From NCBI GenBank assembly GCA_023386885.1, contig JAEWIX010000011.1:34356-98355 (forward strand): a stretch of DNA of 64,000 nt, in the 5' to 3' direction. The stretch's first letter is position 1, and each line of letters begins with the position of its first letter. Below the pieces are notes generated by a model. That model did no database searches and was not told the DNA's origin. It saw only the letters and a list, made by a program, of their open reading frames with translations. The DNA is from Pseudomonadota bacterium. Lineage in GTDB: Bacteria; Pseudomonadota; Alphaproteobacteria; Rhizobiales; Xanthobacteraceae. Positions 18,061-27,078 of this stretch are shown one piece after another. Made by a program: the position numbers and the translations under genes.

Positions 18061-18368
18061 CGATCAATCCGAAACGCCAGTTTGTCGGCGTCGTCGCCAA
18101 CTCTCGAAAAACAAAGGATTTTGAGCGGCATCCACCGGTCAGCGCGACTTGTTTAGCGAAGCGGACTTCGCTTTGCTACAGGAGCGGATTAGGTTCGTTC
18201 TAAATCCAGGTGTGGCCTTGGGCGCAGCCGCCCGGCGAGAGTTCCGTGGCGATTTGCCGCTCGCCGTGTCATGGGGACGTTCGATCCGCGCAAGAACCAC
18301 GCGGCATCCGATGCCGGTTTGCCGATCCGGGATTGAATGACGGTATCTCCAGACTAACATCCCGGATC
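18061..18368. promoter_or_regulatory. Divergent intergenic region with an Irr-like site at 18187-18208
   Basis: This 308-base gap separates the PepSY gene (minus) from the DUF3095 gene (plus). Read on the minus strand, 18208-18187 is GGATTTAGAACGAACCTAATCC, an imperfect palindrome with TTAG...CTAA arms. Its TTTAGAACG half matches the TTTAGAATCG in the exbB/receptor promoter region. The shared half site suggests one iron regulator, probably Irr, controls both ends of the iron island. No other clear feature is seen here. Confidence 0.42.
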
Positions 18369-19523
18369 ATGGTCCAGACAACTGTCCTTTCGAACTTCTA
18401 CGCAGACATTCCGGTCTTTCGCCGCTTCGGCAGGTTGATGGACCCGACGCTGTATGTCCCGCTTCCGGGAGACTGGATGATCGGTGTGGCCGATATCGTC
18501 GATTCCACCAAGGCGATCTCCGAGCAACGTTACAAGGCGGTCAACATGGCGGGTGCCGCAATCATCGCCGCCGTGACCAATGCGCTGGCCGGGCGGGACT
18601 TCCCGTTCGTGTTCGGCGGCGACGGTGCAAGCTTTGCGGTTGCGGCCGAGGACGCCGGTCCGGTGCGGGAGGCCCTGGCTGCCACCGCCACCTGGGTGCT
18701 GGACGAATTGGGCCTCGTCATGCGGGTGGCGTTGGTGCCGCTCGAGCGAATTCGGGCCGCCGGGCGCGATGTTCGGGTGGCGAGATTCGGTCCGTCGCCG
18801 CATGTCGCCTATGCGATGTTTTCCGGTGGCGGTCTCGGCTGGGCCGAAGCGGCCATGAAGCGTGGCGAATTCGCCGTCACGCCCGCGCCGCCCGGCAGTC
18901 AACCCGACCTCAGCGGATTGTCATGTCGATTCTCGGAGATTCCAGCAGCGCATGGTGTGATCCTTTCGGTGTTGATCGTCCCGGCACGCGAGGCAGACCC
19001 GGTCGCGTTCCGCAAATTGATCGAACAGATCATCACGCTAGCCGAGCGCAGTCCGAATGCCGGGCGGCCCGTACCTGCCGAAGGTCCGGCGCTGCGTTGG
19101 CCGCCTGTCGGCTTCGACTATGAAGCCCGCGCCCGTCGCGGCGGGCCGCTGCTGTTCAGGCGTACGACCGTATTGATCCGGACGCTGTTCGTTTACTTCA
19201 TCATGCGATTTGGGATTCGCATCGGAGGATTCGTCCCGGGCGTTTATATCGGGCAGGCCGTTGCCAACAGTGACTTTCGCAAGTTCGATGACGGGCTGCG
19301 CATGGTGCTCGATTGTTCGCCGGAACTTGCCGATGCGCTTGAACAACGTCTCGATGCCGCGACCGCAGCCGAGACGATCCGATATGGATTGCATCGTCAG
19401 GACGCGGCGATGATGACCTGCTTCACGCCGTCCGCGTTGCGTGCGGACCATCTCCACTTCATCGATGGTGCGCGCGGCGGCTATGCCGTGGCCGCGACGG
19501 CCTTGAAAGCATCGCTGGCGTGA
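18369..19523 (+). CDS. DUF3095 family protein, class III nucleotidyl cyclase-like
   Basis: A 384-residue protein of the DUF3095 family, function not established. The N-terminal part contains VADIVDSTKAI (D42) and FGGDGASF (D85); the FxDIxxST-like motif and a second aspartate about 43 residues later is the metal-binding spacing of class III adenylate/guanylate cyclases. A hydrophobic stretch (TVLIRTLFVYFIMRFGIRIGGFVPGVYIG) lies near 275-305 and may touch the membrane. I chose the ATG of MVQTTVLSNFYADIP, giving the usual family length; the longer open frame runs through the promoter. Enzymatic activity is not known and substrate residues were not checked. Confidence 0.8.
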   Translation: MVQTTVLSNFYADIPVFRRFGRLMDPTLYVPLPGDWMIGVADIVDSTKAISEQRYKAVNMAGAAIIAAVTNALAGRDFPFVFGGDGASFAVAAEDAGPVREALAATATWVLDELGLVMRVALVPLERIRAAGRDVRVARFGPSPHVAYAMFSGGGLGWAEAAMKRGEFAVTPAPPGSQPDLSGLSCRFSEIPAAHGVILSVLIVPAREADPVAFRKLIEQIITLAERSPNAGRPVPAEGPALRWPPVGFDYEARARRGGPLLFRRTTVLIRTLFVYFIMRFGIRIGGFVPGVYIGQAVANSDFRKFDDGLRMVLDCSPELADALEQRLDAATAAETIRYGLHRQDAAMMTCFTPSALRADHLHFIDGARGGYAVAATALKASLA

Positions 19524-19557
19524 CGATCTGCTCGCGGTGTTGCGTCGAAGCGCGAAC

Positions 19558-20001
19558 TCAACGCTTCGCTCGTGTCCAGTTTTCGCCGCCGCACAATCCG
19601 CCGACGCAGCCGTTCACTCGCAAACTGTTCGGCCCCATCATCGCGATGTTGCTGTCATAGGTCCCGCCATCGTCGGCGTTATAGATGCGGCCGGCCCATC
19701 GCGAGACACCGGACGGATGCATGCCGCTGAACAGCGGCAGGCCGATCATCGGCCTTCGTCGTAACGCGGGATTTGGATTCTTGTCGTCGACAGCAGGCTT
19801 TCCAGTGTTCGGATCGGTCGGCTCGCGCAGCCAGACGACGACGCCGCAAATGCCTGTGCCGCAACGGCTGACCAGGACCTTGGCATCGCCGGCCTGAGTG
19901 AGCCAGGTGCCGGTGGGATCTCCCGATTCTTGAGCGGATGCATCGAACGATGGGTTCAACATGATTAAAATCATGGCAATCAGGCCGAATCGCAATGTCA
20001 T
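19558..20001 (-). CDS. DUF2147 family exported protein
   Basis: A 147-residue secreted protein, signal MTLRFGLIAMILIMLNPSFDASAQ. The mature part has DPTGTWLTQAGDAKVLVSRCG, the typical DUF2147 opening (G.W.t..g.a.v.i..Cg..lCG), and paired cysteines in RCGTGICG and NGCVGGLCGG that probably form disulfides. The fold is lipocalin-like in studied relatives; function is unknown. The start is set by GGAGG seven bases upstream of the ATG; twenty upstream codons of the longer frame are unlikely to be translated. Confidence 0.82.
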   Translation of the reverse strand: MTLRFGLIAMILIMLNPSFDASAQESGDPTGTWLTQAGDAKVLVSRCGTGICGVVVWLREPTDPNTGKPAVDDKNPNPALRRRPMIGLPLFSGMHPSGVSRWAGRIYNADDGGTYDSNIAMMGPNSLRVNGCVGGLCGGENWTRAKR

Positions 20002-20190
20002 CAGAATCCTCCAGATCGGTCCCGTGTTGCATAACAAAAGGGCAAACTTGTGCAATGCCATTCGAATGCCGGTGTGAATATCGGATGGAGGTAAAGATTA
20101 AACTGACCATGGACGACGAGATCGTTGCGCCATGATGCCGCGCCGCGCAACGTTATTCCCGAGACAAATGGATGCGCTTCGAATTGATAG

Positions 20191-21561
20191 CTATTTGCCC
20201 CAACGGGTGAAATAGACCGCTAGGGCGGTGACAATGCCGAAGACGAACATCGCGGTGGCGACCAAAGCGAACAGCATTGAGGCCGGCGCGTCAATCGTGG
20301 CGAGCCACCAACCGCCGCCGACAACGATGAGAAGGCGCAGCGTTGAGGCGAGCACTGGTCCAGCCACTTTCGCAGCGCCTTGCGATGCGAAATACATCGC
20401 GATGCCGAAGCCGAAAAAGCCGAAGCCCGGCCCCGCCCATGCGAAATAGGTTGCGGCAGCCTTGGTGACTTCGGCGTCGCTCGTGAACAGCGAAATCCAC
20501 AGCGAGGGCCAGATTGCGACGATGATGCCGATCGCTCCGACGGTCAGGCCGGCGGCGGAGCCGGTTGTCCATGCGACGCGCCGGGCGCGGGTCACGAGAC
20601 CTGCGCCGATCGCCATGCCGACCATCGGGGTCGATGCCACGCCGAATGCGAAGGCCACCGGGATCAGCAGAAATTCCAGGCGCGCGCCGATGCCGTAACC
20701 TGCGAGTGCCGCGACGCCGAAGCCGGTGATGATCTTGGTGAAGACGACGATGGTGAGCACCGTTTGCACCGGCGACAGACATGAAATCGCGCCGACCTTC
20801 AGGATATCGGCAAACATGTTTTTTCGAAGCGTGAATGTCGAAAGGTTCAGTGTGAGGGGGCTGCGGCCGCTGACGAGGTACCAGATCAGAAAGCCAGTTC
20901 CTATCGCGTAGGCGATCAACTGACCGCTAGCGACTCCGACCATGCCGAATCGCGGCATGCCACCGATGCCCAATCCCAGCGCGCCGCCGCAGATCACCTG
21001 CAAGACGGCAACGACAAGGAGAGTCATGGACGGCACGCGCATGTTGCCGGTGCCGCGCAGGATCGAGGCCAGGGTATTCACGAGCCAGATGGCGATCGCG
21101 CCGGAGAACAACACGGTGGCGTAACCGGTGGCTTCGTCGAGGACGGCACCGCCGCCCCCGAGCAGTGCAAACAAGGCGCGACCGAACAGCAGCATCATCA
21201 CGGTGAAGGAGAGGCCGCCGATGATGCCGATGGTCGCGGCGTGCCACGCCAATGCATTGGCGCGATCCACGTTATCGGCACCGAGCGCGCGGCTGATCGC
21301 GGAGGAGACACTGCCGCCGATGGCACCGGCGGATGTCGTCTGCATCAGCATGGTGAACGGAAACGCCAGCGCGATCGCCGCCAGCGGAACGATGCCGAGC
21401 CGGCCGATGTAGGCGGTTTCCGCCACCGCCACCAGCGTACTGCCGAACATCGCGACGACGTTAGGAAGCGCGAGTCGGAGCAATGTCGGCAGGATCGGCG
21501 ATATTAACAAGGCGTTGGTGGCGCCTGTCGGCGGCAGTCGCATTGGCGCGTTCATCGTCAC
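20191..21561 (-). CDS. MATE family efflux transporter
   Basis: An inner-membrane multidrug/toxin extrusion protein of 456 residues, about twelve helices in two homologous halves. Family-like stretches are LLRLALPNVVAMFGSTLVAVAETAYIGRLG in the first half and LARR-type repeats such as ISCLSPVQTVLTIVVFTKIITGFG starting the second. MATE proteins use sodium or proton gradients to expel cationic compounds; the substrate here is unknown. It stands alone between the DUF2147 and GNAT genes on the same strand. Confidence 0.88.
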   Translation of the reverse strand: MTMNAPMRLPPTGATNALLISPILPTLLRLALPNVVAMFGSTLVAVAETAYIGRLGIVPLAAIALAFPFTMLMQTTSAGAIGGSVSSAISRALGADNVDRANALAWHAATIGIIGGLSFTVMMLLFGRALFALLGGGGAVLDEATGYATVLFSGAIAIWLVNTLASILRGTGNMRVPSMTLLVVAVLQVICGGALGLGIGGMPRFGMVGVASGQLIAYAIGTGFLIWYLVSGRSPLTLNLSTFTLRKNMFADILKVGAISCLSPVQTVLTIVVFTKIITGFGVAALAGYGIGARLEFLLIPVAFAFGVASTPMVGMAIGAGLVTRARRVAWTTGSAAGLTVGAIGIIVAIWPSLWISLFTSDAEVTKAAATYFAWAGPGFGFFGFGIAMYFASQGAAKVAGPVLASTLRLLIVVGGGWWLATIDAPASMLFALVATAMFVFGIVTALAVYFTRWGK

Positions 21562-21673
21562 GTGGTCCCATCGCCGGGGTGAGCCACCTGACCATTCCGC
21601 GAGCAGGGATCAGGTATATATTATGAACGACATATCATGACAATTAGAAATCCGCTCTGCCGACAATGCATGG

Positions 21674-22201
21674 TCACCATGGCAATCCGCATAAATCGAT
21701 GACGCCGCCGCCTGCGCCGCGTTTGAGGTCGAAGGTATATGGCGCCATCGCATCGAACCGCACGCGGCCGCCGGGTTGTTCGCACCAGACCTCGCCGATG
21801 AAGCGTTGCCAGCCACGCGCCTCATAAAATGCAACATTGTGCGGTTCGCAGAAAAGCACTGCGAACTGGACGTCTTCGCGGTCGCGTAAGGTCTGAATTG
21901 CCGCATTGAGCGCGACGCTGGCATAGCCGCGGCGACGGTGGTCGGGATGGGTGGCAACGCCGCCGATGCCGCCGATATTCATCTTTCGGTTATTCCACGC
22001 CGCCATCCGGGTGTAGATGCCGACGTGACAGGCCAGTTCGCCATCTGTGGCTTCAACCAGCACGCGCAGGTCGGCATTCGCCCACCGGATATGCCCCCAC
22101 GGCCGCTGTTCGACCGTTGCTTTCGGCCAGACAAGGTCGAGCAGCGGCCGAGCCGTCGGCCATGATGCGTCTCCGTTGAGTATGTCGATCTCGATACTCA
22201 T
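21674..22201 (-). CDS. GNAT family N-acetyltransferase (AAC(2')-like)
   Basis: A 175-residue acetyltransferase. The acetyl-CoA motif A is GVATHPDHRRRGYASVALNAAI near 85-105 and motif B region is FCEPHNVAFYEARGWQRFIGEV. The overall pattern, including WGHIRWA early on and the aromatic C-terminal region, resembles aminoglycoside 2'-N-acetyltransferase-like chromosomal proteins, but this does not show resistance. It is divergent from the MFS gene across 115 bases. Confidence 0.78.
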   Translation of the reverse strand: MSIEIDILNGDASWPTARPLLDLVWPKATVEQRPWGHIRWANADLRVLVEATDGELACHVGIYTRMAAWNNRKMNIGGIGGVATHPDHRRRGYASVALNAAIQTLRDREDVQFAVLFCEPHNVAFYEARGWQRFIGEVWCEQPGGRVRFDAMAPYTFDLKRGAGGGVIDLCGLPW

Positions 22202-22316
22202 GTCGTGCCCTGTGTCTTGCCCCGCGTCTGTCGCATTCGGTCATGCTCGATGGTGCGTAGCAAAAATTTACATTCGATGTCAGGATATTGGAAGTTTATG
22301 CCGGAAAGGTCGGAAC

Positions 22317-23558
22317 ATGGGCGCAGGACAGCTCACTACATCCCAGCGCTGGTCGATACTTGCCGGTGCCGCCATACTGCTGAGCCTTGCGATGGGCATG
22401 CGGCAGAGCTTCGGCTTGTTTCAGCCCTCGATCATTCGCGACGTCGGGATCACCGTGGCGGATTTCTCGCTGGCGACGGCGTTGCAGAACGTCGTGTGGG
22501 GCGTGACGCAACCGGTGGTCGGCATGTTGGCCGATCGTTACGGATCGCGCTACGTGATGCTGGGCGGTGTGCTGGTCTACGCGGCGGGACTGGTGATCAT
22601 GATGTTCACCACGTCGGCGCTGATGTTCATCGTCGGCGCGGGCTTCTGTGTCGGTCTGGCGCTGTCCTGCACGGCTTCGAGCATCACGATGGCCGTAACC
22701 TCGCGCGTGGTGTTGCCGGCCCAGCGCAGCGTGGCGATGGGTGCGGTTTCGGCCGCCGGGTCGCTCGGTCTGGTCATCGCCTCGCCGTTGGCGCAGACGT
22801 TGATTTCCAATGCCGGCTGGCAGATGGCGCTGGTCGGCTTCCTCGGTCTTGCGGCGGTGATGTTGCCGGCGGCGTTGTTTGCCGGGCGTGGCGATGCCGT
22901 CGAGATCGACAAGGCGGACGATTCCGAACAGCGCGTTGGCGCGGTCGTACAATCGGCGCTCGGGCATTCCGGCTTCGTGGTGATGTCGATCGCGTTCTTC
23001 GTCTGCGGTCTGCAACTGGTGTTTCTCACCACCCATCTTCCGAACTATCTGGAAATCTGTGGGCTCGATGCATCCCTGAGCGCCGAGGCGCTGGCGATGA
23101 TCGGCCTGTTTAACGTCATCGGGTCCTACGCATTCGGCTGGCTCGGCGGCCGCTATCCGAAGCAGATCCTGCTCGGCGGCATCTACATCGCTCGTTCGCT
23201 GGCGATCGCAATCTATTTCGCGCTTCCGGCCACGCCAGCGTCGACGTTGATTTTCGCGGCGGTGATGGGTTCGTTGTGGCTCGGCGTAGTGCCGCTGGTG
23301 AATGGCCTGGTGTCGCAACTGTTCGGGTTGCGTTTCATGACCACCCTGACCGGCATCGCCTTCCTCAGCCATCAGGCCGGTTCGTTCCTTGGGGCATGGG
23401 GTGGCGGCATGATTTACGATCACCTCGGCAGCTACGACATGGCATGGCGTTCGGCGGTGGTGATTGGGCTGGTCGCGGGCGCGTTCCAGATGCTGATGAA
23501 CGTGCGGCCCCCGGCGGCGCGGCCGTCGCTCGATGGAGCGGTGCCGCGCGCGGCGTGA
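22317..23558 (+). CDS. MFS transporter
   Basis: A 413-residue major facilitator with twelve predicted helices. The loop motif between helices 2 and 3 is GMLADRYGSRYVMLGG, matching the MFS A motif G..aDr.G.r. The N-terminus (MRQSFGLFQPSIIRDVGI) resembles the oxalate/formate and monocarboxylate branch. The ATG follows GGAAAGG closely; a longer frame reading back into the divergent GNAT gene is discarded. The substrate is unknown; an organic anion is the best guess from family likeness. Confidence 0.86.
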   Translation: MGAGQLTTSQRWSILAGAAILLSLAMGMRQSFGLFQPSIIRDVGITVADFSLATALQNVVWGVTQPVVGMLADRYGSRYVMLGGVLVYAAGLVIMMFTTSALMFIVGAGFCVGLALSCTASSITMAVTSRVVLPAQRSVAMGAVSAAGSLGLVIASPLAQTLISNAGWQMALVGFLGLAAVMLPAALFAGRGDAVEIDKADDSEQRVGAVVQSALGHSGFVVMSIAFFVCGLQLVFLTTHLPNYLEICGLDASLSAEALAMIGLFNVIGSYAFGWLGGRYPKQILLGGIYIARSLAIAIYFALPATPASTLIFAAVMGSLWLGVVPLVNGLVSQLFGLRFMTTLTGIAFLSHQAGSFLGAWGGGMIYDHLGSYDMAWRSAVVIGLVAGAFQMLMNVRPPAARPSLDGAVPRAA

Positions 23559-23633
23559 TCCGCGTCACAGTCTGTGTAGCTCCTCTATCGTTCAATGTGA
23601 TATCGTTACACGTTGACGATATGAGGTCCGCCC

Positions 23634-25193
23634 ATGCGTATGCTTGCGCTCATCTTCGCCGCGCTTGTCGCGATCGTCTGCAATGGCGGCGATGCCTTAG
23701 CCGCCAAACGGGTGGCGCTGGTTATCGGGAATTCCGCCTATCGGAACGTCGCGCCGCTCACCAATCCGGCTAACGACGCAGCGGCGCTGGCAGCGATGTT
23801 CAGGCAGGCCCAGTTCGATGCGGTGGCACTGCACGATAATCTCAGCAATATCGAAATGCGCCGCGCGCTGCGCGAATTCTCCGATCAGGCCCGAGGTGCC
23901 GATATCGCGGTCGTCTACTTTGCCGGTCACGGCATCGAGATCGACGGCGTCAACTATCTGATCCCGGTCGATGCGACGATCGAGCGCGACACCGATGCCT
24001 ATGACGAGGCCATCGCGCTCGACAGGATCCTGCAGGCGGTCGAGCCAGCCAAGCAACTCCGTTTGGTGATACTTGATGCCTGTCGGGACAATCCGTTCGC
24101 CAAGAAGATGCGGCGAATGCTGGCGGTGCGTTCGATCGGGCGTGGTCTTGCCGACGTCGAGCCGAACCAGCCGAACACCCTGATCGCCTACGCCGCCAAG
24201 GGCGGCTCGACTGCATCCGACGGCGGCGGCAAGAACAGTCCGTTCGCTAGTGCGCTGGTCAAGCACCTGACAACGCCGGGCCTCGGCGTGCGTCGGGCAT
24301 TCGGTTACGTGCGGGACGATGTTCTGGCCGCCACGGGCAATCGTCAGGAGCCGTTCGTCTATGGATCGCTTGGCGGTGACGAGGTGACGTTGGTCCCGGC
24401 GGCGCCTGCCGCGGCCGTCGCGGTTCACGACGTGCGCGGCGATTATGAATTGGCTGAGAAGGTTGGCACCGTCGAGGCGTGGGATTCCTTTATCAAGACC
24501 CATCCAGCCGGCTTCTACACCGATCTGGCCAAGGCGCAGCGTAACAAGTTGCGCAACGACATGCCGTCGCGCGCCGATGCAGCGGTAACGCCGCCAAAGT
24601 CAGGCGCCGCCATGCCCGCCGCTCAATCGAAGCCGCAAGCCGAGCCGCCGCAGCAGGCCGTCGCGGCGCTGCCATCCACCGAGGATGCGTCGTCGCGGCT
24701 CGCGCGGGCGCCGAACTCGGATATTCCCCGGCTGCTTCAGGTCGAATTGGCGCGAGTCGGCTGTGCTGCAGGCGAACCCGACGGCGTGTGGGGAACGGCA
24801 TCGCAACGCGCACTTGCGTCGTTCAATCGCCACGCCAGGACGCAACTGGATACCAGTCTTCCAAACGTTGCAGCACTGGACGCTGTTCGCGGCCAGCGCG
24901 GCCGGGTCTGCCCTCTGACCTGCGAGCGCGGTTCTCACGCGGTTGGCGGCAAGTGCGTGGCCTCGGCATGCCGGCGCGGCTACGAACGGGACGACGATGG
25001 AGTTTGCCGGGCTATCGGACGGTCCGAGCGGGCAACGCGCTCCCGTGAGCCGCGCGCGCGTCGTGACGCAGCGCCTTCGGCCGCGCCGCATGCGGCGCAG
25101 GTCATTTGCAATGACCATGGCTGCCGTCCCGTCAGCAGAGGCTGTCGTGCGGCTGTCGCGACCGGTCCGTTTCAATCGGAGGTTTGCAATTGA
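23634..25193 (+). CDS. Caspase-family (peptidase C14) secreted protein with Cys-rich C-terminus
   Basis: A 519-residue exported caspase-like protein. The signal MRMLALIFAALVAIVCNGGDALA is followed at once by KRVALVIGNSAYRNVAPLTNPANDA, the p20 domain start. The catalytic pair is present: H99 in YFAGHGIEIDGVNYLIPVDA and C150 in ILDACRDNPF. The middle (about 310-345) is Pro/Ala-rich. The C-terminal part has a peptidoglycan-binding-like repeat (LQVELARVGCAAGEPDGVWGTASQRALASF) and cysteine-rich segments. Bacterial homologs cleave after basic residues in some cases, but the target here is unknown. It is monocistronic. Confidence 0.87.
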   Translation: MRMLALIFAALVAIVCNGGDALAAKRVALVIGNSAYRNVAPLTNPANDAAALAAMFRQAQFDAVALHDNLSNIEMRRALREFSDQARGADIAVVYFAGHGIEIDGVNYLIPVDATIERDTDAYDEAIALDRILQAVEPAKQLRLVILDACRDNPFAKKMRRMLAVRSIGRGLADVEPNQPNTLIAYAAKGGSTASDGGGKNSPFASALVKHLTTPGLGVRRAFGYVRDDVLAATGNRQEPFVYGSLGGDEVTLVPAAPAAAVAVHDVRGDYELAEKVGTVEAWDSFIKTHPAGFYTDLAKAQRNKLRNDMPSRADAAVTPPKSGAAMPAAQSKPQAEPPQQAVAALPSTEDASSRLARAPNSDIPRLLQVELARVGCAAGEPDGVWGTASQRALASFNRHARTQLDTSLPNVAALDAVRGQRGRVCPLTCERGSHAVGGKCVASACRRGYERDDDGVCRAIGRSERATRSREPRARRDAAPSAAPHAAQVICNDHGCRPVSRGCRAAVATGPFQSEVCN

Positions 25194-25216
25194 GGACGAA
25201 ATTGGGTCGCTCGCAT

Positions 25217-25248
25217 TTGACTGTTCTTCGCAGTGGAACCTTATATAA
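25217..25248 (+). promoter_or_regulatory. Candidate sigma-70-type promoter of sodB
   Basis: TTGACT at 25217-25222 and a TATATAA stretch at 25242-25248, spaced about 18 bases, lie roughly 45 bases upstream of the superoxide dismutase start. The AT-rich -10 stands out against the high-GC background. Confidence 0.55.
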
Positions 25249-25292
25249 AGGGAACCGTTAGCCCTCTATCTCCACTATCCCGGACAGAAATC

Positions 25293-25889
25293 ATGACCTT
25301 CAAACTTCCCGATTTGCCTTACGCCTATGATGCGCTCGCCCCCCATATGTCCAAGGAAACGCTGGAGTTTCACCACGACAAGCATCATCAGGCCTATGTC
25401 ACCAACGGCAACAATTTGCTGAAGGGCACCGAATTCGAGAACAAGTCGCTGGAAGAGATCGTCAAGGGCTCCTACGGCAAGAACGCCGCCTTGTTCAACA
25501 ACGCCGGCCAGCACAACAACCATCTGCATTTCTGGAATTGGATGAAGCCGAAGGGCGGCGGCAGCAAGCTGCCCGGTCGTCTTGCCAAGAAGATCGACGA
25601 GGATCTCGGTGGCCTCGAGAAGTTCAAGGCGGACTTCGCTGCCGCCGGTGCGGGCCAATTCGGCTCGGGCTGGGCCTGGCTGTCGGTCAAGAACGGCAAG
25701 CTCGAAGTCTCCAAGACCCCGAACGGCGAGAACCCGCTGGTGCACGGCGCGACCCCGATCCTCGGCGTCGACGTCTGGGAGCATTCCTACTACATCGACT
25801 ACCGTAATCGCCGCCCTGATTACCTGAAGGCGTTCGTCGATCATCTCGTGAATTGGGAGTATGTCGACGACCTGCTCGGCAAGGCCTGA
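25293..25889 (+). CDS. sodB: Superoxide dismutase, Fe/Mn family
   Basis: Cytoplasmic enzyme that converts superoxide to oxygen and peroxide, 198 residues. Metal ligands fit the family: H27 (LEFHHDKHHQAYV), H77 (AGQHNNHLHFWNW), and D and H of DVWEHSYYIDY. The second-sphere glutamine sits in AGQ, the position used by iron enzymes, so iron is the likelier metal, though cambialistic use is possible. The start MTFKLPDLPYAYDAL is canonical; the 20 upstream codons of the longer frame run through the promoter. It is followed by an intrinsic terminator. Confidence 0.94.
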   Translation: MTFKLPDLPYAYDALAPHMSKETLEFHHDKHHQAYVTNGNNLLKGTEFENKSLEEIVKGSYGKNAALFNNAGQHNNHLHFWNWMKPKGGGSKLPGRLAKKIDEDLGGLEKFKADFAAAGAGQFGSGWAWLSVKNGKLEVSKTPNGENPLVHGATPILGVDVWEHSYYIDYRNRRPDYLKAFVDHLVNWEYVDDLLGKA

Positions 25890-25918
25890 GTGCCGTTGCA
25901 CGGCATTCCGATCTTTCG

Positions 25919-25944
25919 AGGGGCGGCCTGCGGGTCGCCCCTTT
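25919..25944 (+). terminator. Intrinsic terminator after sodB
   Basis: AGGGGCG pairs with CGCCCCT, with additional GCC/GGT pairing inside, and TTT follows. It lies 30 bases after the sodB stop. Confidence 0.75.
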
Positions 25945-26056
25945 CGTTGGGGCGCTAGGTCGGGGCGTTGCCGCGAGGCCGGCTGTCGCCATTGGTTCCC
26001 GTGCGCCAACAGATTGATATATGGATAGTTTTTCGCCTGTCTCGTGGCGGCATTGT

Positions 26057-26075
26057 TATGTTATAGTATAACATA
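26057..26075. promoter_or_regulatory. Zur-box-like operator upstream of the zinc locus
   Basis: A perfect 19-base palindrome around one central G with core GTTATAGTATAAC. This matches the proteobacterial Zur consensus (GTTATAnTATAAC) as I know it. It lies 38 bases before the first gene of a zinc-type ABC locus. Zur would repress the operon in zinc-replete cells. Confidence 0.85.
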
Positions 26076-26113
26076 TATAGAACGCGGACTGTCTTCCGAA
26101 CGAGAGCCGGCCA

Positions 26114-26320
26114 ATGGCCCATTTGCATACACATCATCATGGTGGCCCCCATGCTCATGGCGCGGCCGGCGCGCACCATCATGCGCCGGAAGCGCCGCAT
26201 CCGGCGCAGCGGGCGACGGTGTCGCTGTTGCGGATGACACTGGCGGAGCGGCTCGGCTTGGCGATCCTCCTCAGCGTCGGTCTCTGGGGCCTGGTCTGGC
26301 TGGCGATGAGGCCGGCATGA
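26114..26320 (+). CDS. Small His-rich single-pass membrane protein
   Basis: A 68-residue protein, first gene after the Zur box. The N-terminal half is His-rich (HLHTHHHGG, HAHG, AHHHAPEAPHP; about 12 histidines in the first 35 residues) and the C-terminal half is one helix, LGLAILLSVGLWGLVWLAM. Its stop overlaps the ATPase start by four bases (ATGA), so the two are coupled and the small protein is real. I infer a zinc-gathering or buffering role tied to the importer. I do not recognise a named family. Confidence 0.78.
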   Translation: MAHLHTHHHGGPHAHGAAGAHHHAPEAPHPAQRATVSLLRMTLAERLGLAILLSVGLWGLVWLAMRPA

Positions 26321-27075
26321 GCGCGCAACTGCAATTTCGCAATGTCACCCTCGGTTATGACCGGCATCCCGCCGTGCATCACCTCGCGGGGGAGGTGACG
26401 AAGGGCGCGCTGCTTGCGGTGGTCGGGCCGAACGGCGCCGGCAAGTCGACGCTGTTTCGCGGCATCGTCGGTCTGCTCAAGCCGTTGTCGGGCACCATTG
26501 CACGCGGCGGTCTTGGCGTACGCGACATTGCCTTCCTGCCGCAAAGCGCCGACATCGATCGCAGCTTTCCGATCTCGGTGTTCGATTTTGTCGCCACGGG
26601 TTTGTGGCGTGACGCCGGGGCGTTCGGCGGCATTCGCGGGCGCCGCCGCGAACGGGTCCAGCAAACGCTGGCCGCTGTCGGCCTGACCGGTTTCGAGCGG
26701 CGCACCATCGGCACGCTATCGGGCGGCCAGATGCAGCGCATGCTGTTCGCGCGACTGATGTTGCAGGATGCGCAATTGATCGTGCTCGACGAGCCATTCA
26801 ATGCCGTCGATGCCAAGACGTCGGCCGATCTGCTGCATCTCGTCCAGCATTGGCACGCTGAGGGACGCACGGTGCTGGCGGCGCTGCACGACATGGATCT
26901 GGTGCGCAATCATTTCCCGCAAACCTTGCTCCTGGCGCGCGGCGCGGTCGCCTGGGGCGACACTGCACAGGTATTGACGCCTGACAATCTCATCGCCGCG
27001 CGTCAGATGTGCGAAGCCTTCGACGACGAAGCGGCGGCGTGTGTGGCCGAAACGGCTTCGGCGCGGGCGGCCTGA
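26317..27075 (+). CDS. znuC: Zinc-type ABC transporter ATP-binding protein (ZnuC-like)
   Basis: ATPase of a metal-chelate importer, 252 residues. Walker A is GPNGAGKST (about residue 37), the signature is TLSGGQMQRML, Walker B is LIVLDEPFNAVD, and the switch histidine is in AALHDMDLV. The start overlaps the upstream small gene. The Zur box and downstream CobW gene favour zinc over manganese. The permease begins three bases after its stop. Confidence 0.9.
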   Translation: MSAQLQFRNVTLGYDRHPAVHHLAGEVTKGALLAVVGPNGAGKSTLFRGIVGLLKPLSGTIARGGLGVRDIAFLPQSADIDRSFPISVFDFVATGLWRDAGAFGGIRGRRRERVQQTLAAVGLTGFERRTIGTLSGGQMQRMLFARLMLQDAQLIVLDEPFNAVDAKTSADLLHLVQHWHAEGRTVLAALHDMDLVRNHFPQTLLLARGAVAWGDTAQVLTPDNLIAARQMCEAFDDEAAACVAETASARAA

Positions 27076-27078
27076 CGC

